Shown here: positions 1 to 8,884 of the stretch, piece by piece
Position numbering within the stretch: the stretch's first letter is position 1
How the letters are laid out: each line of letters starts with the position of its first letter
From: Chromobacteriaceae bacterium
GTDB lineage: Bacteria > Pseudomonadota > Gammaproteobacteria > Burkholderiales > Aquaspirillaceae
Reading direction: 5' to 3'
DNA: 23,367 nucleotides
Assembly (NCBI GenBank): GCA_030151505.1
Contig: JASLDQ010000024.1
Location: 1-23,367 of the forward strand
The notes under the pieces: generated by a model
Seen by the model: only the letters and a program-made list of their open reading frames with translations
Told to the model about the DNA's origin: nothing
The model's database searches: none
Program-made: the position numbers and the translations under genes

Positions 1-815
1 GAGATGATGCCGAAGGCCGGCAGGATCATGATGTAGACCTCGGGGTGGCCGAAGAACCAGAACACGTGCTGGAACAGGACCGGGTCGCCGCCGCCGGCCG
101 CGTTGTAGAAGGTGGTGCCGAAGTGGCGGTCGGTCAGCAGCATCGTGACCGCCGTGGCCAGCACCGGCATCACCGCGATCAGCAGGTAGGCGGTGATCAG
201 CCAGCTCCAGCAGAACATCGGCATCTTCATGATCGTCATGCCGGGCGCGCGCAGGTTGAGGATGGTGGTGATGATGTTGATCGCGCCCATGATGGAGCTG
301 ATCCCCATGATGTGGACGGCGAAGATGGTCATGTCCATCCCCATGCCCATCTGGGTGGAGAGCGGCGCGTACATCGTCCAGCCGGCGGCGGCGCCGCCGC
401 CCGGCACGGCGAAGGACAGCAGCAGCAGCAGCGAGGCCGGCGGCAGCAGCCAGAAGCTCCAGTTGTTCATCCGGGCGAAGGCCATGTCCGGCGCGCCGAT
501 CATCAGCGGCACCATCCAGTTCGCCAGGCCGGTGAAGGCCGGCATGATCGCGCCGAAAATCATGATGAGCCCGTGCAGGGTGGTGAACTGGTTGAACAGC
601 TCCGGCTGCCAGAACTGCAGCCCCGGCCGGAACAGCTCAAGCCGGATCGCCAGCGCCAGCACGCCACCGGCAAAGAACATGATGAGCGAGAACCACAGGT
701 AGAGCGTGCCGATGTCCTTGTGGTTGGTGGCGTACAGCCAGCGGCGCCAGCCGCGCGGACGGGCGTGGTCGTCGTGCGGGGCGTGGGTCAGGCCGGAATC
801 GACAACGGTGGTCAT
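1..815 (-). CDS. ctaD: Cytochrome c oxidase subunit I, N-terminal 271 residues (gene runs off the window)
   Basis: Catalytic subunit of an aa3/caa3-type heme-copper oxidase in the inner membrane, which reduces O2 to water and pumps protons. The visible part starts MTTVVDSGL, enters the conserved [12 protein letters not shown] segment (about residues 29-40) and covers the first six or so membrane helices. H81 in [11 protein letters not shown] is the expected low-spin heme a ligand. H257 and Y261 in [11 protein letters not shown] are the CuB ligand and the tyrosine normally cross-linked to it. The full family length is about 530 residues, so roughly half is present; the 3' part lies before base 1. 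The start is supported by AAGGA about 8 bases upstream. The gap to the ctaC stop is 27 bases, so the two genes are very probably co-transcribed, ctaC first. Identification is secure. Confidence 0.97.
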   Translation of the reverse strand, partial: MTTVVDSGLTHAPHDDHARPRGWRRWLYATNHKDIGTLYLWFSLIMFFAGGVLALAIRLELFRPGLQFWQPELFNQFTTLHGLIMIFGAIMPAFTGLANWMVPLMIGAPDMAFARMNNWSFWLLPPASLLLLLSFAVPGGGAAAGWTMYAPLSTQMGMGMDMTIFAVHIMGISSIMGAINIITTILNLRAPGMTIMKMPMFCWSWLITAYLLIAVMPVLATAVTMLLTDRHFGTTFYNAAGGGDPVLFQHVFWFFGHPEVYIMILPAFGII

Positions 816-842
816 GGCTATTCCTTGCTGGATGGGCCGGGG

Positions 843-1961
843 TCAGCCGGCCTTGCCCTGACGGGCGGCGGCGATGTCGCGCGGCTGAACGATCTGGCCG
901 GTGTTGTTGCCCCAGGCGTTGCGCTCGTAGCTGATGACGGCGGCGATGTCGGTGTCCGACAGCTGCTTGCCCCACGCCGCCATGGCCGGGTTCTTTTTGC
1001 TGCCGTTGAGCACGATGTCGATGTGGGCGGCCTTGTCGCCGGTGGCGATCTTCGAGCCGGCCAGCGCGGGGAAATTGCCGGGAATGCCTTGGCCGGTAGA
1101 CTGGTGGCAGGCGACGCAATTGGCCAGATAGACCTTCTCGCCGCGCGCAACGATTTCGGCCAGCGCCCAGGTCTTGTTCGGGTCGTCGCGGCCGGCGGCG
1201 GCCAGCTTCTTCTGCCCGGCCAGCCAGGCGGCGTAGTCGGCCGGCGCGCGGGCGTCGACCACGATGGGCATGAAGCCGTGGTCCTTGCCGCACAGCTCGG
1301 TACACTGGCCGCGATAGATGCCGGGCTGATCGACGCGGAACCAGCTGTCGCGCACGAAGCCGGGAATGGCGTCCTGCTTGACCCCCAGCGCCGGCACCCA
1401 CCACGAGTGGATCACGTCGTTGGCGGTCAGGATCAGCCGGACCTTCTGCCCGGTCGGCACCACCAGCGGCCGGTCGACCTCGAGCAGGTAGTGGCCGCCC
1501 TTGGCCTCGGCCTGGTGCATCTGTCCGGCCGGAGTGGCCAGCACGCTCATGAAGCTGACGCCCTCGCCCAGATAGTCGTAGTTCCACTTCCACTGGTAGC
1601 CGGTGACCTTGACCGTCATGTCCTCGCCGGCGGCATTCTTCATCGACAGGATGGTCCGGGTGGCGGGCAGCGCCATTGCGATCAGGATGAGAAAGGGGAT
1701 GACGGTCCAGACGACCTCGACCGTGGTGTTCTCGTGGAAGTGCTTGGCCTCGTGGCCGGCGGCTTTGCGGTGGCGGAAGACCGCATAGAACATCACCCCG
1801 AACACCAGCACGAAGATGACGGCGCAGACGATCAGCAGCAGGGTGTGCAGGTCGAAGATCTGCCGCGCAATGCTGGAATGCGGCGCCTGCAGGTTGAGCG
1901 CCCAGTCCGCCTGCGCCGTCCGGGCCAGCGCGACGCCTGCCAGAATGGAGAGAAATCGCAT
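843..1961 (-). CDS. ctaC: Cytochrome c oxidase subunit II with fused C-terminal cytochrome c (caa3 type)
   Basis: Electron-entry subunit of the oxidase: it takes electrons from cytochrome c and passes them through the CuA centre to subunit I. It has 372 residues. A short signal sequence (cleavage likely after TAQA, residue 18) is followed by two membrane helices (about 38-62 and 84-104). The periplasmic cupredoxin domain has all CuA ligands: H185, C220, E222, C224, H228 and M231 (CTELCGKDHGFM). From about residue 265 a class I cytochrome c domain follows, with CVACH (C282, C285, H286) and a likely axial Met at M327 (NPAMAAWG). The fused heme domain marks the caa3 form, common in betaproteobacteria. 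The start has GAGGGG upstream. A candidate promoter lies about 95 bases upstream of the start codon. Confidence 0.97.
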   Translation of the reverse strand: MRFLSILAGVALARTAQADWALNLQAPHSSIARQIFDLHTLLLIVCAVIFVLVFGVMFYAVFRHRKAAGHEAKHFHENTTVEVVWTVIPFLILIAMALPATRTILSMKNAAGEDMTVKVTGYQWKWNYDYLGEGVSFMSVLATPAGQMHQAEAKGGHYLLEVDRPLVVPTGQKVRLILTANDVIHSWWVPALGVKQDAIPGFVRDSWFRVDQPGIYRGQCTELCGKDHGFMPIVVDARAPADYAAWLAGQKKLAAAGRDDPNKTWALAEIVARGEKVYLANCVACHQSTGQGIPGNFPALAGSKIATGDKAAHIDIVLNGSKKNPAMAAWGKQLSDTDIAAVISYERNAWGNNTGQIVQPRDIAAARQGKAG

Positions 1962-2054
1962 GACACCCCTCGTTTCGTCCGTGGGCGGCGGCCGGCGTGC
2001 CGGTTCCGTGGCTCCTGACGCGGCGCCGGTACGGCTCCGCCCCGCTGTTTACTC

Positions 2055-2083
2055 GATATAAGCAGGGGATAAACACAAGACAA
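2055..2083 (-). promoter_or_regulatory. Candidate sigma-70 promoter for ctaC-ctaD
   Basis: On the minus strand TTGTCT (2078-2083) and TATATC (2055-2060) are separated by exactly 17 bases. Each matches the -35 or -10 consensus at 4 of 6 positions. This is the most AT-rich patch between ctaC and the LysR gene, and it lies 94 bases before the ctaC start. The position and spacing fit, but the match is only moderate and no start site has been seen. Confidence 0.4.
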
Positions 2084-2294
2084 GAGGAATGCATGCTGCA
2101 TCGCGACGGACGGCGGCGCGGCGGTGGCAGTCCGGCCAGCAACCACGAAGCCGGGAATCCAACGCGGACGACGGCACCGGCCGAACCCGGCGGCCACCCG
2201 CACGGGGACGGCGGGATCATGAGACCCAAGCCCTGCCGGGAGCGCCGGAGCGGGCCGGTTTTGCGCGGATGGCCATCCCAGCCCGCAACAACGT

Positions 2295-2339
2295 GCATAG
2301 ACAAACCGGCCACGCAATCCGCGGCCGGTTTGTCCATGC
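2295..2339 (-). terminator. 17-bp stem hairpin after the LysR gene, possible terminator
   Basis: Arms 2295-2311 and 2323-2339 pair over 17 positions (core ACAAACCGGCC / GGCCGGTTTGT) around an 11-base loop. The single imperfect position is an A-C mismatch in plus-strand RNA but a G-U wobble in minus-strand RNA, which favours a role in the minus-strand transcript. The hairpin starts 23 bases past the LysR stop. There is no U-run after it, so it may instead be a Rho-dependent end point, an mRNA-stabilising hairpin or a repeat unit. Confidence 0.45.
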
Positions 2340-2362
2340 TTGCCCGCCCCTGCCGGCCGGCC

Positions 2363-3277
2363 TCAGTCCGGCCAGGCCATTTCGCGCAGCTCGCCCATCA
2401 TGAAACCGCGATTGGCCTCGGTCCAGCCGCGCAGACTGTCCCACAGCGCCGCCACCCGGGCGATGTGGCGGCGCTCGGTCGGCGCCACCATCCAGAAACT
2501 GCGGACCACGTCCAGCTCCGCCTCCAGCACCGGCACCAGGTCCTGGGTCTGGTGCGCCAGAAAGCACGGCAGCACCGCCAGCCCGAAGCCGCGCCGCGCG
2601 GCGGTGTACTGGGCAATCACACTGGTGCTGCGCACGTTGATGGTGGCCGCCGGGGCAATTTCCTCCAGATAGCGCAGCTCCTCGCTGAACACCAGGTCGT
2701 TGACGTAGCCGATCAGGCGGTGGTGGGCGAGGTCGCCGACGTCGCGGATCGGCGGCTGGCGGTTCAGGTAGGTCGGGGTGGCATAGAGCTTGAGGCGGTA
2801 GTCGGTCAGCTTGGTGGCGATGTAATTGCCGGTTTGCGGCCGCTCGATCGAGATGGCGAGGTCGGCCTCGTGCTTGGCGAGGTTGACGAAACGGGGCACC
2901 GGCAGCAGGTCGACACTGATGTTTGGATGCAGTGCACCAAAGTGCGCCAGCCACGGTGCCAGCACATAGGTGCCGAAGCCCTCGGTCGCCCCCAGCCGCA
3001 CCTGGCCGAACACGCCGCGGTCATGCCCCGCCACCTGCTCGGCGGCCAGGTGCAGGGTGCTTTCCATCTTCTCCGCATGCTCCAGCAGCCTGTATCCCTG
3101 CGGCGTCAGCTCGCATCCCTGGTTGTTGCGGTCGAACAGCTGGGTGCCCAGTTCGCTCTCGAACCGGCGCAAGCGGCGCGACACCGTCGAGTGGTCCATC
3201 TGCAGCCGGCGGGCCGCTTCGACCAGCCGCGAGGCACGCGCCACTTCCAGAAAAATACGCAGATTGTCCCAATCCAT
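2363..3277 (-). CDS. LysR-type transcriptional regulator, divergent from the SBP-mmsAB-liv operon
   Basis: A 304-residue LysR-family regulator. The N-terminal winged helix-turn-helix spans about residues 2-60 (MDWDNLRIFLEVARASRLVE, then QMDHSTVSRRLRRFE as the recognition region). A LysR substrate-binding domain fills about residues 90-295. I chose the ATG at 3277 because family members start directly at the MDWDNL-like sequence and it has AGGAGCGG 6-13 bases upstream. An in-frame upstream start at 3316 would add 13 unlikely residues. It is transcribed away from the substrate-binding protein gene across a 138-base shared region, the classic arrangement for a LysR activator of its divergent operon, so it probably responds to the imported compound or an mms intermediate. 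The effector is unknown. Confidence 0.93.
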   Translation of the reverse strand: MDWDNLRIFLEVARASRLVEAARRLQMDHSTVSRRLRRFESELGTQLFDRNNQGCELTPQGYRLLEHAEKMESTLHLAAEQVAGHDRGVFGQVRLGATEGFGTYVLAPWLAHFGALHPNISVDLLPVPRFVNLAKHEADLAISIERPQTGNYIATKLTDYRLKLYATPTYLNRQPPIRDVGDLAHHRLIGYVNDLVFSEELRYLEEIAPAATINVRSTSVIAQYTAARRGFGLAVLPCFLAHQTQDLVPVLEAELDVVRSFWMVAPTERRHIARVAALWDSLRGWTEANRGFMMGELREMAWPD

Positions 3278-3415
3278 GTTGCACCGCTCCTGTCTGACAA
3301 AACCTTGACCCGGCATTTTTGCACAGCCGATGTGATTTTCTGCCTATTGTCGCGTCAAATTTGCCTTCATAGACTGGCCCGGCATCGCACATAAAAACAC
3401 CGGAGGAGCAGATTC
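3278..3415. promoter_or_regulatory. Shared divergent control region between the LysR gene and the SBP-mms-liv operon
   Basis: 138 bases, clearly more AT-rich than the flanking genes, must hold both promoters. An 8-base palindrome CAAATTTG sits at 3356-3363, and TTGACC (3304-3309) on the plus strand and TTGACG (minus, about 3353-3358) resemble -35 elements. I could not pair either with a good -10 box, so no exact promoter is called. LysR proteins usually bind T-N11-A sites in such regions; the CAAATTTG patch is the best candidate. Confidence 0.4.
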
Positions 3416-4642
3416 ATGAAGGTACGCCACGCATTGCTGCAATCGACCGTCGCGGTCGGACTCGCCCTCGCCAGTGTCGGCGCCCACGCCGCGTTTCCCG
3501 ACGGCCCGGTCAAGATCGGCGTCCTGACCGACATGTCCGGCCCCTACTCCGGCATGGGCGGGCAGGGCTCGGTCGTGGCCGCCAGAATGGCGATGGAGGA
3601 CTGCCTCAAGGCCGAATGCAAGGGGATGAAGATCGAGATCCTGTCGGCCGACCACCAGAACAAGGCCGACATCGCCGCCGCCAAGGCGCGCGAATGGCTG
3701 GACCGCGACAAGGTGGACGCGCTGGCCGACCTGACCAACTCCGCCGCCGCGCTGTCGATCCAAAAGCTGGCGCGCGAAAAGGGCGCGGTGGCGCTGTACA
3801 GCGGCCCGGCCACCACCAAGCTGACCAACGAGGACTGCTCGCCCAACGGTTTCCACTGGATGTTCGACACCTACTCGCAGGCCGCCGGCGCCGCCGCCGC
3901 GCTGACCAAGCTGGGCGAGAAATCCTGGTACTTCGTCACGGTCGACTACGCCTTCGGCCACTCGCTGGAAAAAGACGCCGGCGACATGGTGAAGAAGCTC
4001 GGCGGCAATGTGGTCGGTTCGGTCCGCCACCCGCTCAACGCCAGCGACTTTTCCTCCTACCTGATCCAGGCCCAGAGCAGCAAGGCCCGCGTCATCGGTC
4101 TGGCCAGCGGCGGGCAGGACTCGGTCAACGCCATCAAGCAGGCGCGCGAATTCGGGGTCGGTGCCAGCGCCAACCAGCGCCTGGCCGCCCTGCTGCTGTT
4201 CCTCTCCGACGTGCACGCGCTGGGCCTGAACGCCGCGCAGAACCTGATCTTCACCGACGGCTTCTACTGGGACTTCGACAACGAGACCCGCGCCTTCTCC
4301 AAGCGCTTCGAAGCCGGCTTCAAGGGCAACAAGCCGACCATGGTGCAGGCCGGCGTGTATTCCAGCGTCTACCACTACCTGAAGTCGGTCGCCGCCGCCA
4401 AGAGCACCAACTGGAAGGACGTCACCACCAAGATGCGCCAGCTGCCGATCAAGGATGCCGTGCTGCGCAACGCCTCGATCCGCCCGGACGGCCGCGTGAT
4501 CCACGACATGTATCTGGTGCAGGTGAAGAAACCGGCCGAATCCAAGGGCGCGTGGGACTACCTGAAGGTGCTGTCCACCATCCCGGCCAAGCAGGCGTTC
4601 ATGCCGCTGGAGCAGTCGTCCTGCTCGCTGGTCAAGAGCTGA
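3416..4642 (+). CDS. Periplasmic substrate-binding protein of a branched-chain-amino-acid-type ABC importer
   Basis: 408 residues with a Sec signal peptide ([10 protein letters not shown]... ending VGAHA, cleavage near residue 25). The mature part is a type I periplasmic binding fold (Peripla_BP_6 / LivK-like), starting [18 protein letters not shown], with the ligand-pocket strand [15 protein letters not shown] near residues 100-114. C63, C68, C141 and C403 could form disulfides. The start has GGAGGAG 7-13 bases upstream. It is the first gene of the operon, as expected for the most highly expressed component, and is followed by a strong hairpin (4694-4724). The ligand cannot be read from sequence. 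This family binds amino acids, amides and small organic acids, and the mmsAB genes downstream point to a valine- or 3-hydroxyisobutyrate-related compound. Confidence 0.93.
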   Translation: MKVRHALLQSTVAVGLALASVGAHAAFPDGPVKIGVLTDMSGPYSGMGGQGSVVAARMAMEDCLKAECKGMKIEILSADHQNKADIAAAKAREWLDRDKVDALADLTNSAAALSIQKLAREKGAVALYSGPATTKLTNEDCSPNGFHWMFDTYSQAAGAAAALTKLGEKSWYFVTVDYAFGHSLEKDAGDMVKKLGGNVVGSVRHPLNASDFSSYLIQAQSSKARVIGLASGGQDSVNAIKQAREFGVGASANQRLAALLLFLSDVHALGLNAAQNLIFTDGFYWDFDNETRAFSKRFEAGFKGNKPTMVQAGVYSSVYHYLKSVAAAKSTNWKDVTTKMRQLPIKDAVLRNASIRPDGRVIHDMYLVQVKKPAESKGAWDYLKVLSTIPAKQAFMPLEQSSCSLVKS

Positions 4643-4693
4643 TCCGCCCGGCGGCCTGAGCGCCGCCCCCATTTCCGACCCACCGCGCTCCGT

Positions 4694-4724
4694 CCTTGCC
4701 GGCGCCGTTTTCGGCGCGGCAGGG
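4694..4724 (+). other. Intercistronic hairpin between the SBP gene and mmsA
   Basis: The arms CCTTGCC-G-GCGCCG and CGGCGC-GGCAGGG pair over 13 positions, with one bulged G, one G-T pair and a TTTT loop. There is no U-tail, so it is not a standard terminator. Hairpins after the first gene of binding-protein operons often protect the upstream mRNA and lower distal expression; that role here is inferred from position. A second, smaller stem (GGCGGC / GCCGCC) lies just after the SBP stop codon. Confidence 0.5.
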
Positions 4725-4781
4725 GCCGGTGCGCCCGACATTCGCCGTCTCCCTACCCCGCATTCCGACCCGGAGCCCATC

Positions 4782-6290
4782 ATGAGCCAAGCCAAAGTCC
4801 CGTCCATTCCCCTCTACATCGGCGGCCTGCCGGTGCAGTCGAAAACCACCGAATGGCGCGACGTCGTCAACCCCGCCACCCAGGAAGTCGTCGCCCGCGT
4901 GCCCTTCGCCACGCCCGACGAGGTGGAGCTGGCCATCAGCAACGCCCGCGACGCCTTCGAGAGCTGGCGCAACAGCTCGCTGGGCCAGCGCATGCGCATC
5001 ATGCTCAAGCTGCAGCAGCTGATCCGAGACAACGTCGGCCGGCTGGCCGAACTCATCACCCGCGAGCACGGCAAGACCCTGCCGGACGCCGAAGGCGAGG
5101 TGATGCGCGGACTGGAAGTGGTCGAGCACGCTTGCTCCATCACCTCGCTGCAGCTGGGCGAGATCGCCGAGAACGCCGCCAGCGGCGTCGACGTCTACAC
5201 CCTGCTGCAGCCGCTCGGGGTCGGCGCCGGCATCACTGCCTTCAATTTCCCGGTGATGCTGCCCTGCTTCATGTTCCCCATCGCCATCGCCTGCGGTAAC
5301 ACCTTCGTGCTCAAGCCTTCCGAGCAGGACCCGTCCTCCACCATGCTGCTGGTCGAGCTGGCGCACGAGGCCGGCGTGCCGCCGGGCGTGCTCAACGTGG
5401 TGCATGGCGGGCCGGACGTGGCCAACGCGCTGTGCGACCACCCGGACATCCACGCGCTGTCCTTCATCGGCTCGACCCACGTCGGCACCCACATCTACCG
5501 CCGCGCCAGCGAGGCCGGCAAGCGGGTGCAGTCGATGATGGGCGCCAAGAACCACTGCGTGGTGATGCCGGACGCGCCGAAGGACCACGCCATCAACAAC
5601 CTGCTCGGCTCGGCCTTCGGCGCGGCCGGCCAGCGCTGCATGGCCAACTCGGTGGCGGTGCTGGTGGGCGAGGCGCGCAACTGGCTGCCGGAAATCGTCG
5701 AACGCTCCCACGCCATGCGGGTCGGCCCCGGCACCGACCGCGACGCCGACCTCGGCCCGCTGGTGTCGCCCGCCGCCAAGGCGCGGGTCGAACGCCTGAT
5801 CGGCACCGGCGAGCAACAGGGTGCCCGCCTGCTGCTCGACGGCCGCGGCTGCCGGGTGGACGGCTATCCCGACGGCAATTTCGTCGGCCCGACCGTATTC
5901 GCCGGCGTGACCCGCGAGATGGACATCTACAGCCAGGAAATCTTCGGCCCGGTGCTGTGCCTGGTGGAAGCCGACACGCTGGAAGAGGCCATCCGCTTCA
6001 TCAACGCCAACCCCAACGGCAACGGCACCTCGATCTTCACCTCGTCGGGCTGGGCCGCGCGCAAGTACGAGAACGACATCAAGGTCGGCCAGGTCGGCAT
6101 CAACGTCCCCATCCCGGTGCCGGTCGCCTACTTCAGCTTCACCGGTTCGCGCGCCTCCAAGCTGGGCGACCTCGGCCCCAACGGCAAGCAGGCCATCCAG
6201 TTCTGGACCCAGACCAAGACCGTCACCGCGCGCTGGTTCGCGCCGGACAGCCAGGCGGGCCAGGTCAACACCACCATTTCGATGAAGTAA
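4782..6290 (+). CDS. mmsA: Methylmalonate-semialdehyde dehydrogenase (CoA-acylating)
   Basis: Cytoplasmic aldehyde dehydrogenase that converts methylmalonate semialdehyde, NAD+ and CoA to propionyl-CoA and CO2 (malonate semialdehyde to acetyl-CoA), the last step of valine and thymine breakdown. It has 502 residues, the usual length. The catalytic Cys is C286 in GQRCMANS. The glutamate that is general base in ordinary hydrolysing aldehyde dehydrogenases is absent: the segment reads [13 protein letters not shown], typical of the acylating MmsA branch. The N-terminal IGG...[13 protein letters not shown] block and C-terminal [17 protein letters not shown] also fit MmsA. A GGAG-type ribosome site precedes the ATG. 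It sits between the binding protein and mmsB on one transcript. Confidence 0.96.
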   Translation: MSQAKVPSIPLYIGGLPVQSKTTEWRDVVNPATQEVVARVPFATPDEVELAISNARDAFESWRNSSLGQRMRIMLKLQQLIRDNVGRLAELITREHGKTLPDAEGEVMRGLEVVEHACSITSLQLGEIAENAASGVDVYTLLQPLGVGAGITAFNFPVMLPCFMFPIAIACGNTFVLKPSEQDPSSTMLLVELAHEAGVPPGVLNVVHGGPDVANALCDHPDIHALSFIGSTHVGTHIYRRASEAGKRVQSMMGAKNHCVVMPDAPKDHAINNLLGSAFGAAGQRCMANSVAVLVGEARNWLPEIVERSHAMRVGPGTDRDADLGPLVSPAAKARVERLIGTGEQQGARLLLDGRGCRVDGYPDGNFVGPTVFAGVTREMDIYSQEIFGPVLCLVEADTLEEAIRFINANPNGNGTSIFTSSGWAARKYENDIKVGQVGINVPIPVPVAYFSFTGSRASKLGDLGPNGKQAIQFWTQTKTVTARWFAPDSQAGQVNTTISMK

Positions 6291-6400
6291 GCGCCGCCGC
6301 CCCTGCCGCAGCGCCGCACGCACGGTGCGCGGCGGGGCTTGCCAGACCCGCGCGGACGGGAACGGTCCCGTCCGCCGCCCCCAGCACACGGAGAACCCGG
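6291..6400 (+). other. mmsA-mmsB spacer with a 10-bp perfect hairpin
   Basis: The 110-base spacer contains a perfect stem GCGGACGGGA / TCCCGTCCGC (6352-6361 and 6366-6375) with an ACGG loop, 25 bases before the mmsB start. A weaker stem formed by CGCCGCAC and GTGCGCGGCG lies upstream (about 6311-6334). Neither has a U-tail. They probably tune mRNA stability or translation within the operon, as suggested for the 4694-4724 hairpin. Confidence 0.45.
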
Positions 6401-7294
6401 ATGAGCACACGCATCGCCTTTATCGGTCTCGGCAACATGGGTCTGCCGATGGCTCTGAACCTCTTGCGCCACGGCCACGTGGTGGCCGGGCATGATCTGG
6501 TCGCCAGCAACGGCGACAAGCTCGCCGCGGCCGGCGGCCTCGCCGCCCCTAGCGCCGCCGCCGCGGTGGAAGGCGCCGAGGTCGTCATCACCATGCTGCC
6601 GGCCAGCCAGCACGTCGAGGCCGCCTACCTGGACGAAGGCGGCATTCTCGACCGCGCCACCCCCGGCACCCTGCTGATCGACTGTTCGACCATCGCGCCC
6701 GAAAGCGCCCGCAAGGTGGCCGCCGCCGCCCAGGCGCGCGGCTTCGCCATGCTGGATGCGCCGGTGTCCGGCGGCACCAGCGGCGCCAGCGCCGCCACCC
6801 TCACCTTCATGGTCGGCGGCGACGACGCCCAGCTGGCGCGCGCCCGGCCGCTGCTGGACGCGATGGGCAAGAAGGTGTTCCACGCCGGCGCCAACGGTGC
6901 GGGCCAGGCGGTCAAGATCTGCAACAACATGCTGCTGGGCATCCTGATGATCGGCACCAGCGAGGCGATCCGGCTGGGCATGGCCAACGGGCTGGACCCG
7001 AAGGTGGTGTCCGACGTGATGCAGCAAAGCTCGGGCCGCAACTGGGTGCTGGAGGTATACAACCCCTGCCCCGGCGTGATGGAAAACGTGCCGGCCGCGC
7101 GCGGCTACAACGGCGGCTTCGGCGTCGACCTGATGCTGAAGGACCTGGGCCTGGCGATGAACGCCGCGCTGGACAGCCGGGCCGCCACGCCGATGGGGGC
7201 GCTGGCGCGCAACATCTTCGACATGCACAGCAAGGCCGGCGCCGGCGGACTGGACTTCTCCAGCGTGTTCACCCTGCTGGGACGGAGGACCTGA
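6401..7294 (+). CDS. mmsB: 3-hydroxyisobutyrate dehydrogenase
   Basis: NAD(P)-dependent oxidation of 3-hydroxyisobutyrate to methylmalonate semialdehyde, the substrate of MmsA, so the two enzymes form consecutive steps. It has 297 residues, typical of the beta-hydroxyacid dehydrogenase family. The Rossmann motif GLGNMGLPMA is at residues 9-18. The substrate-binding signature DAPVSGGTSGAS is at 119-130. The catalytic Lys is K172 in GQAVKICNNMLLG, and the C-terminal MLKDLGLAM is conserved. I placed the start at the ATG before STRIAFIGLG, with GGAG upstream; the frame is open far upstream but that part is not protein-like. The stop TGA overlaps the livG ATG by one base, so translation is probably coupled. 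Confidence 0.96.
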   Translation: MSTRIAFIGLGNMGLPMALNLLRHGHVVAGHDLVASNGDKLAAAGGLAAPSAAAAVEGAEVVITMLPASQHVEAAYLDEGGILDRATPGTLLIDCSTIAPESARKVAAAAQARGFAMLDAPVSGGTSGASAATLTFMVGGDDAQLARARPLLDAMGKKVFHAGANGAGQAVKICNNMLLGILMIGTSEAIRLGMANGLDPKVVSDVMQQSSGRNWVLEVYNPCPGVMENVPAARGYNGGFGVDLMLKDLGLAMNAALDSRAATPMGALARNIFDMHSKAGAGGLDFSSVFTLLGRRT

Positions 7295-8052
7295 TGGACA
7301 GCCCGTACATCCTCGAGACCCGCCGGCTGCAGAAGGCGTTCAAGGGCTTCGTCGCGGTCAACGACGTCGACCTGAAAATCCGCCGCGGCCACATCCACGC
7401 GCTGATCGGTCCCAACGGCGCGGGCAAGACCACCTGCTTCAACCTGCTGACCAAGTTCCTGGAACCGACCCGGGGCGAGATCCTGTTCAACGGCCACAAC
7501 ATCACCCGCGAGAAGCCGGCGCAGATCGCCCGGCGTGGGGTGATCCGTTCTTTCCAGATTTCCGCCGTGTTCCCGCACCTGAGCGTGCTGGAAAACGTGC
7601 GGGTCGCGCTGCAGCGCGGCGAGGGCAACATCTACGCGTTCTGGCGACCGGAAAGCCTCCTCGACCGCCTCAACGACCGCGCGCTGGCGCTGCTGGCCGA
7701 GGTGGGACTGGAAAGCTACGCCTATCACGTGACCGCCGAGCTGCCCTACGGCCGCAAACGCGCGCTGGAAATCGCCACCACGCTGGCGCTGGAACCGGAG
7801 CTGATGCTGCTGGACGAGCCGACCCAGGGCATGGGCCACGAGGACGTGGAGCGGGTGATGCAGCTGATCAAGAAGGTGTCGGCCAACCGCACCATCCTGA
7901 TGGTCGAACACAATATGCGCGTGGTCAGCGGCATCTGCGACGCCATCACCGTGCTGGCGCGCGGGGCGGTGCTGGCCGAGGGCGACTACGCCAGCGTGTC
8001 CCGCCACCCGCAGGTCATCGAAGCCTATATGGGAGCCAGCCATGTCCATTGA
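7294..8052 (+). CDS. livG: ABC transporter ATP-binding protein, LivG type
   Basis: One of two ATPases that drive the importer from the cytoplasmic side. It has 252 residues. Walker A GPNGAGKT is at residues 39-46. The signature region is the LivG-type LPYGRKRALEIA rather than LSGGQ, the Walker B region is ELMLLDEPTQGM, and the switch His is in EHNM. The C-terminal extension ending PQVIEAYMG is typical of LivG. Start and mmsB stop share one base (TGATG), and the livF start lies inside the end of this gene (11-base overlap), so mmsB-livG-livF are tightly coupled. Nothing unusual in its catalytic motifs. Confidence 0.95.
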   Translation: MDSPYILETRRLQKAFKGFVAVNDVDLKIRRGHIHALIGPNGAGKTTCFNLLTKFLEPTRGEILFNGHNITREKPAQIARRGVIRSFQISAVFPHLSVLENVRVALQRGEGNIYAFWRPESLLDRLNDRALALLAEVGLESYAYHVTAELPYGRKRALEIATTLALEPELMLLDEPTQGMGHEDVERVMQLIKKVSANRTILMVEHNMRVVSGICDAITVLARGAVLAEGDYASVSRHPQVIEAYMGASHVH

Positions 8053-8776
8053 ATCCCGCGCCAGCCACGGCCGGGCGCAGGAATGCCTGCGCGTGACCGA
8101 CCTGCACGCCTTCTACGGCGAATCGCACATCCTGCACGGGGTCGACCTGCAGGTGAACCGCGGCGAACTCGTCACCCTGCTGGGCCGCAACGGCGCCGGC
8201 CGCACTACCACCCTGCGCGCGTTGCTGGGGCTGACCGGCCGCCGCAGCGGCTCGGTCATGCTGGAAGGCCGCGAGGTGATCGGCTGGCCCACCCACCGCA
8301 TCGCCCGCCTCGGCGTCGGCTACTGCCCGGAAGAACGCGGCATCTACTCCAGCCTGACCACCGAGGAAAACCTGCTGCTGCCGCCGGCGGTGGCCAGCGG
8401 CGGGATGTCGGTCGACGAGATCTACGCCATCTTCCCCAACCTGCAGGAGCGCCGGCACAGCCAGGGCACCAAGCTCAGCGGCGGCGAGCAGCAGATGCTG
8501 GCGATGGCGCGCGTACTGCGCACCGGCGCCAGGCTGCTGCTGTTCGACGAAATCTCCGAGGGACTGGCCCCGGTGATCGTGCAGAAGCTGGCCGAAGTCA
8601 TCTCCATGCTCAAGACGCAGGGCTACACCATCATCCTGGTCGAACAGAACTACCACTTCGCCGCGCCGCTGGCCGACCGCCTCTACCTGATGGAACACGG
8701 CCGCATCGTCGAGGAAGTGCTGCGCGAGGACATGGCGGCCAAACAGGACACGATCAACCGCTATCTCGGGGTCTAG
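8042..8776 (+). CDS. livF: ABC transporter ATP-binding protein, LivF type, with Arg in the Walker A Lys position
   Basis: Partner ATPase of LivG. It has 244 residues with the LivF-type opening LRVTDLHAFYGESHILHGVD, signature KLSGGEQQMLAMARVL, Walker B RLLLFDEISEGLAP and switch His changed to Gln in VEQNY, as is common in LivF. Walker A reads GRNGAGRTT (residues 48-56): R54 (codon CGC, 8201-8203) stands where nearly all ABC ATPases have Lys. CGC is at least two base changes from either Lys codon, so this is not a simple read error; it may be a trait of this LivF clade. If so, LivF could be the weakly hydrolysing site of an asymmetric LivG/LivF pair. It ends with TAG. Confidence 0.94.
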   Translation: MSIESRASHGRAQECLRVTDLHAFYGESHILHGVDLQVNRGELVTLLGRNGAGRTTTLRALLGLTGRRSGSVMLEGREVIGWPTHRIARLGVGYCPEERGIYSSLTTEENLLLPPAVASGGMSVDEIYAIFPNLQERRHSQGTKLSGGEQQMLAMARVLRTGARLLLFDEISEGLAPVIVQKLAEVISMLKTQGYTIILVEQNYHFAAPLADRLYLMEHGRIVEEVLREDMAAKQDTINRYLGV

Positions 8777-8884
8777 AACCGGCTTCCCGCCTGCCGCGAG
8801 CGGCACGCGCCGCAGCAAGGGGAGCGGGTTCCGACACGCCCGGGTCCCGCAGAGGACCGCGGCAATCTACAAGGAGGCAATTCC

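Larger units (their letters stand above)
1962..2362. other. 401-base intergenic region between ctaC and the LysR gene
   Basis: No convincing gene was found here. The stretch 2100-2290 is GC-rich and open in several frames, but none of the translations resembles a protein. The region holds the candidate ctaC promoter near 2055-2083, a short self-complementary ATGCATGCTGCAT patch near 2089, and the long hairpin at 2295-2339 (listed separately). Confidence 0.6.
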
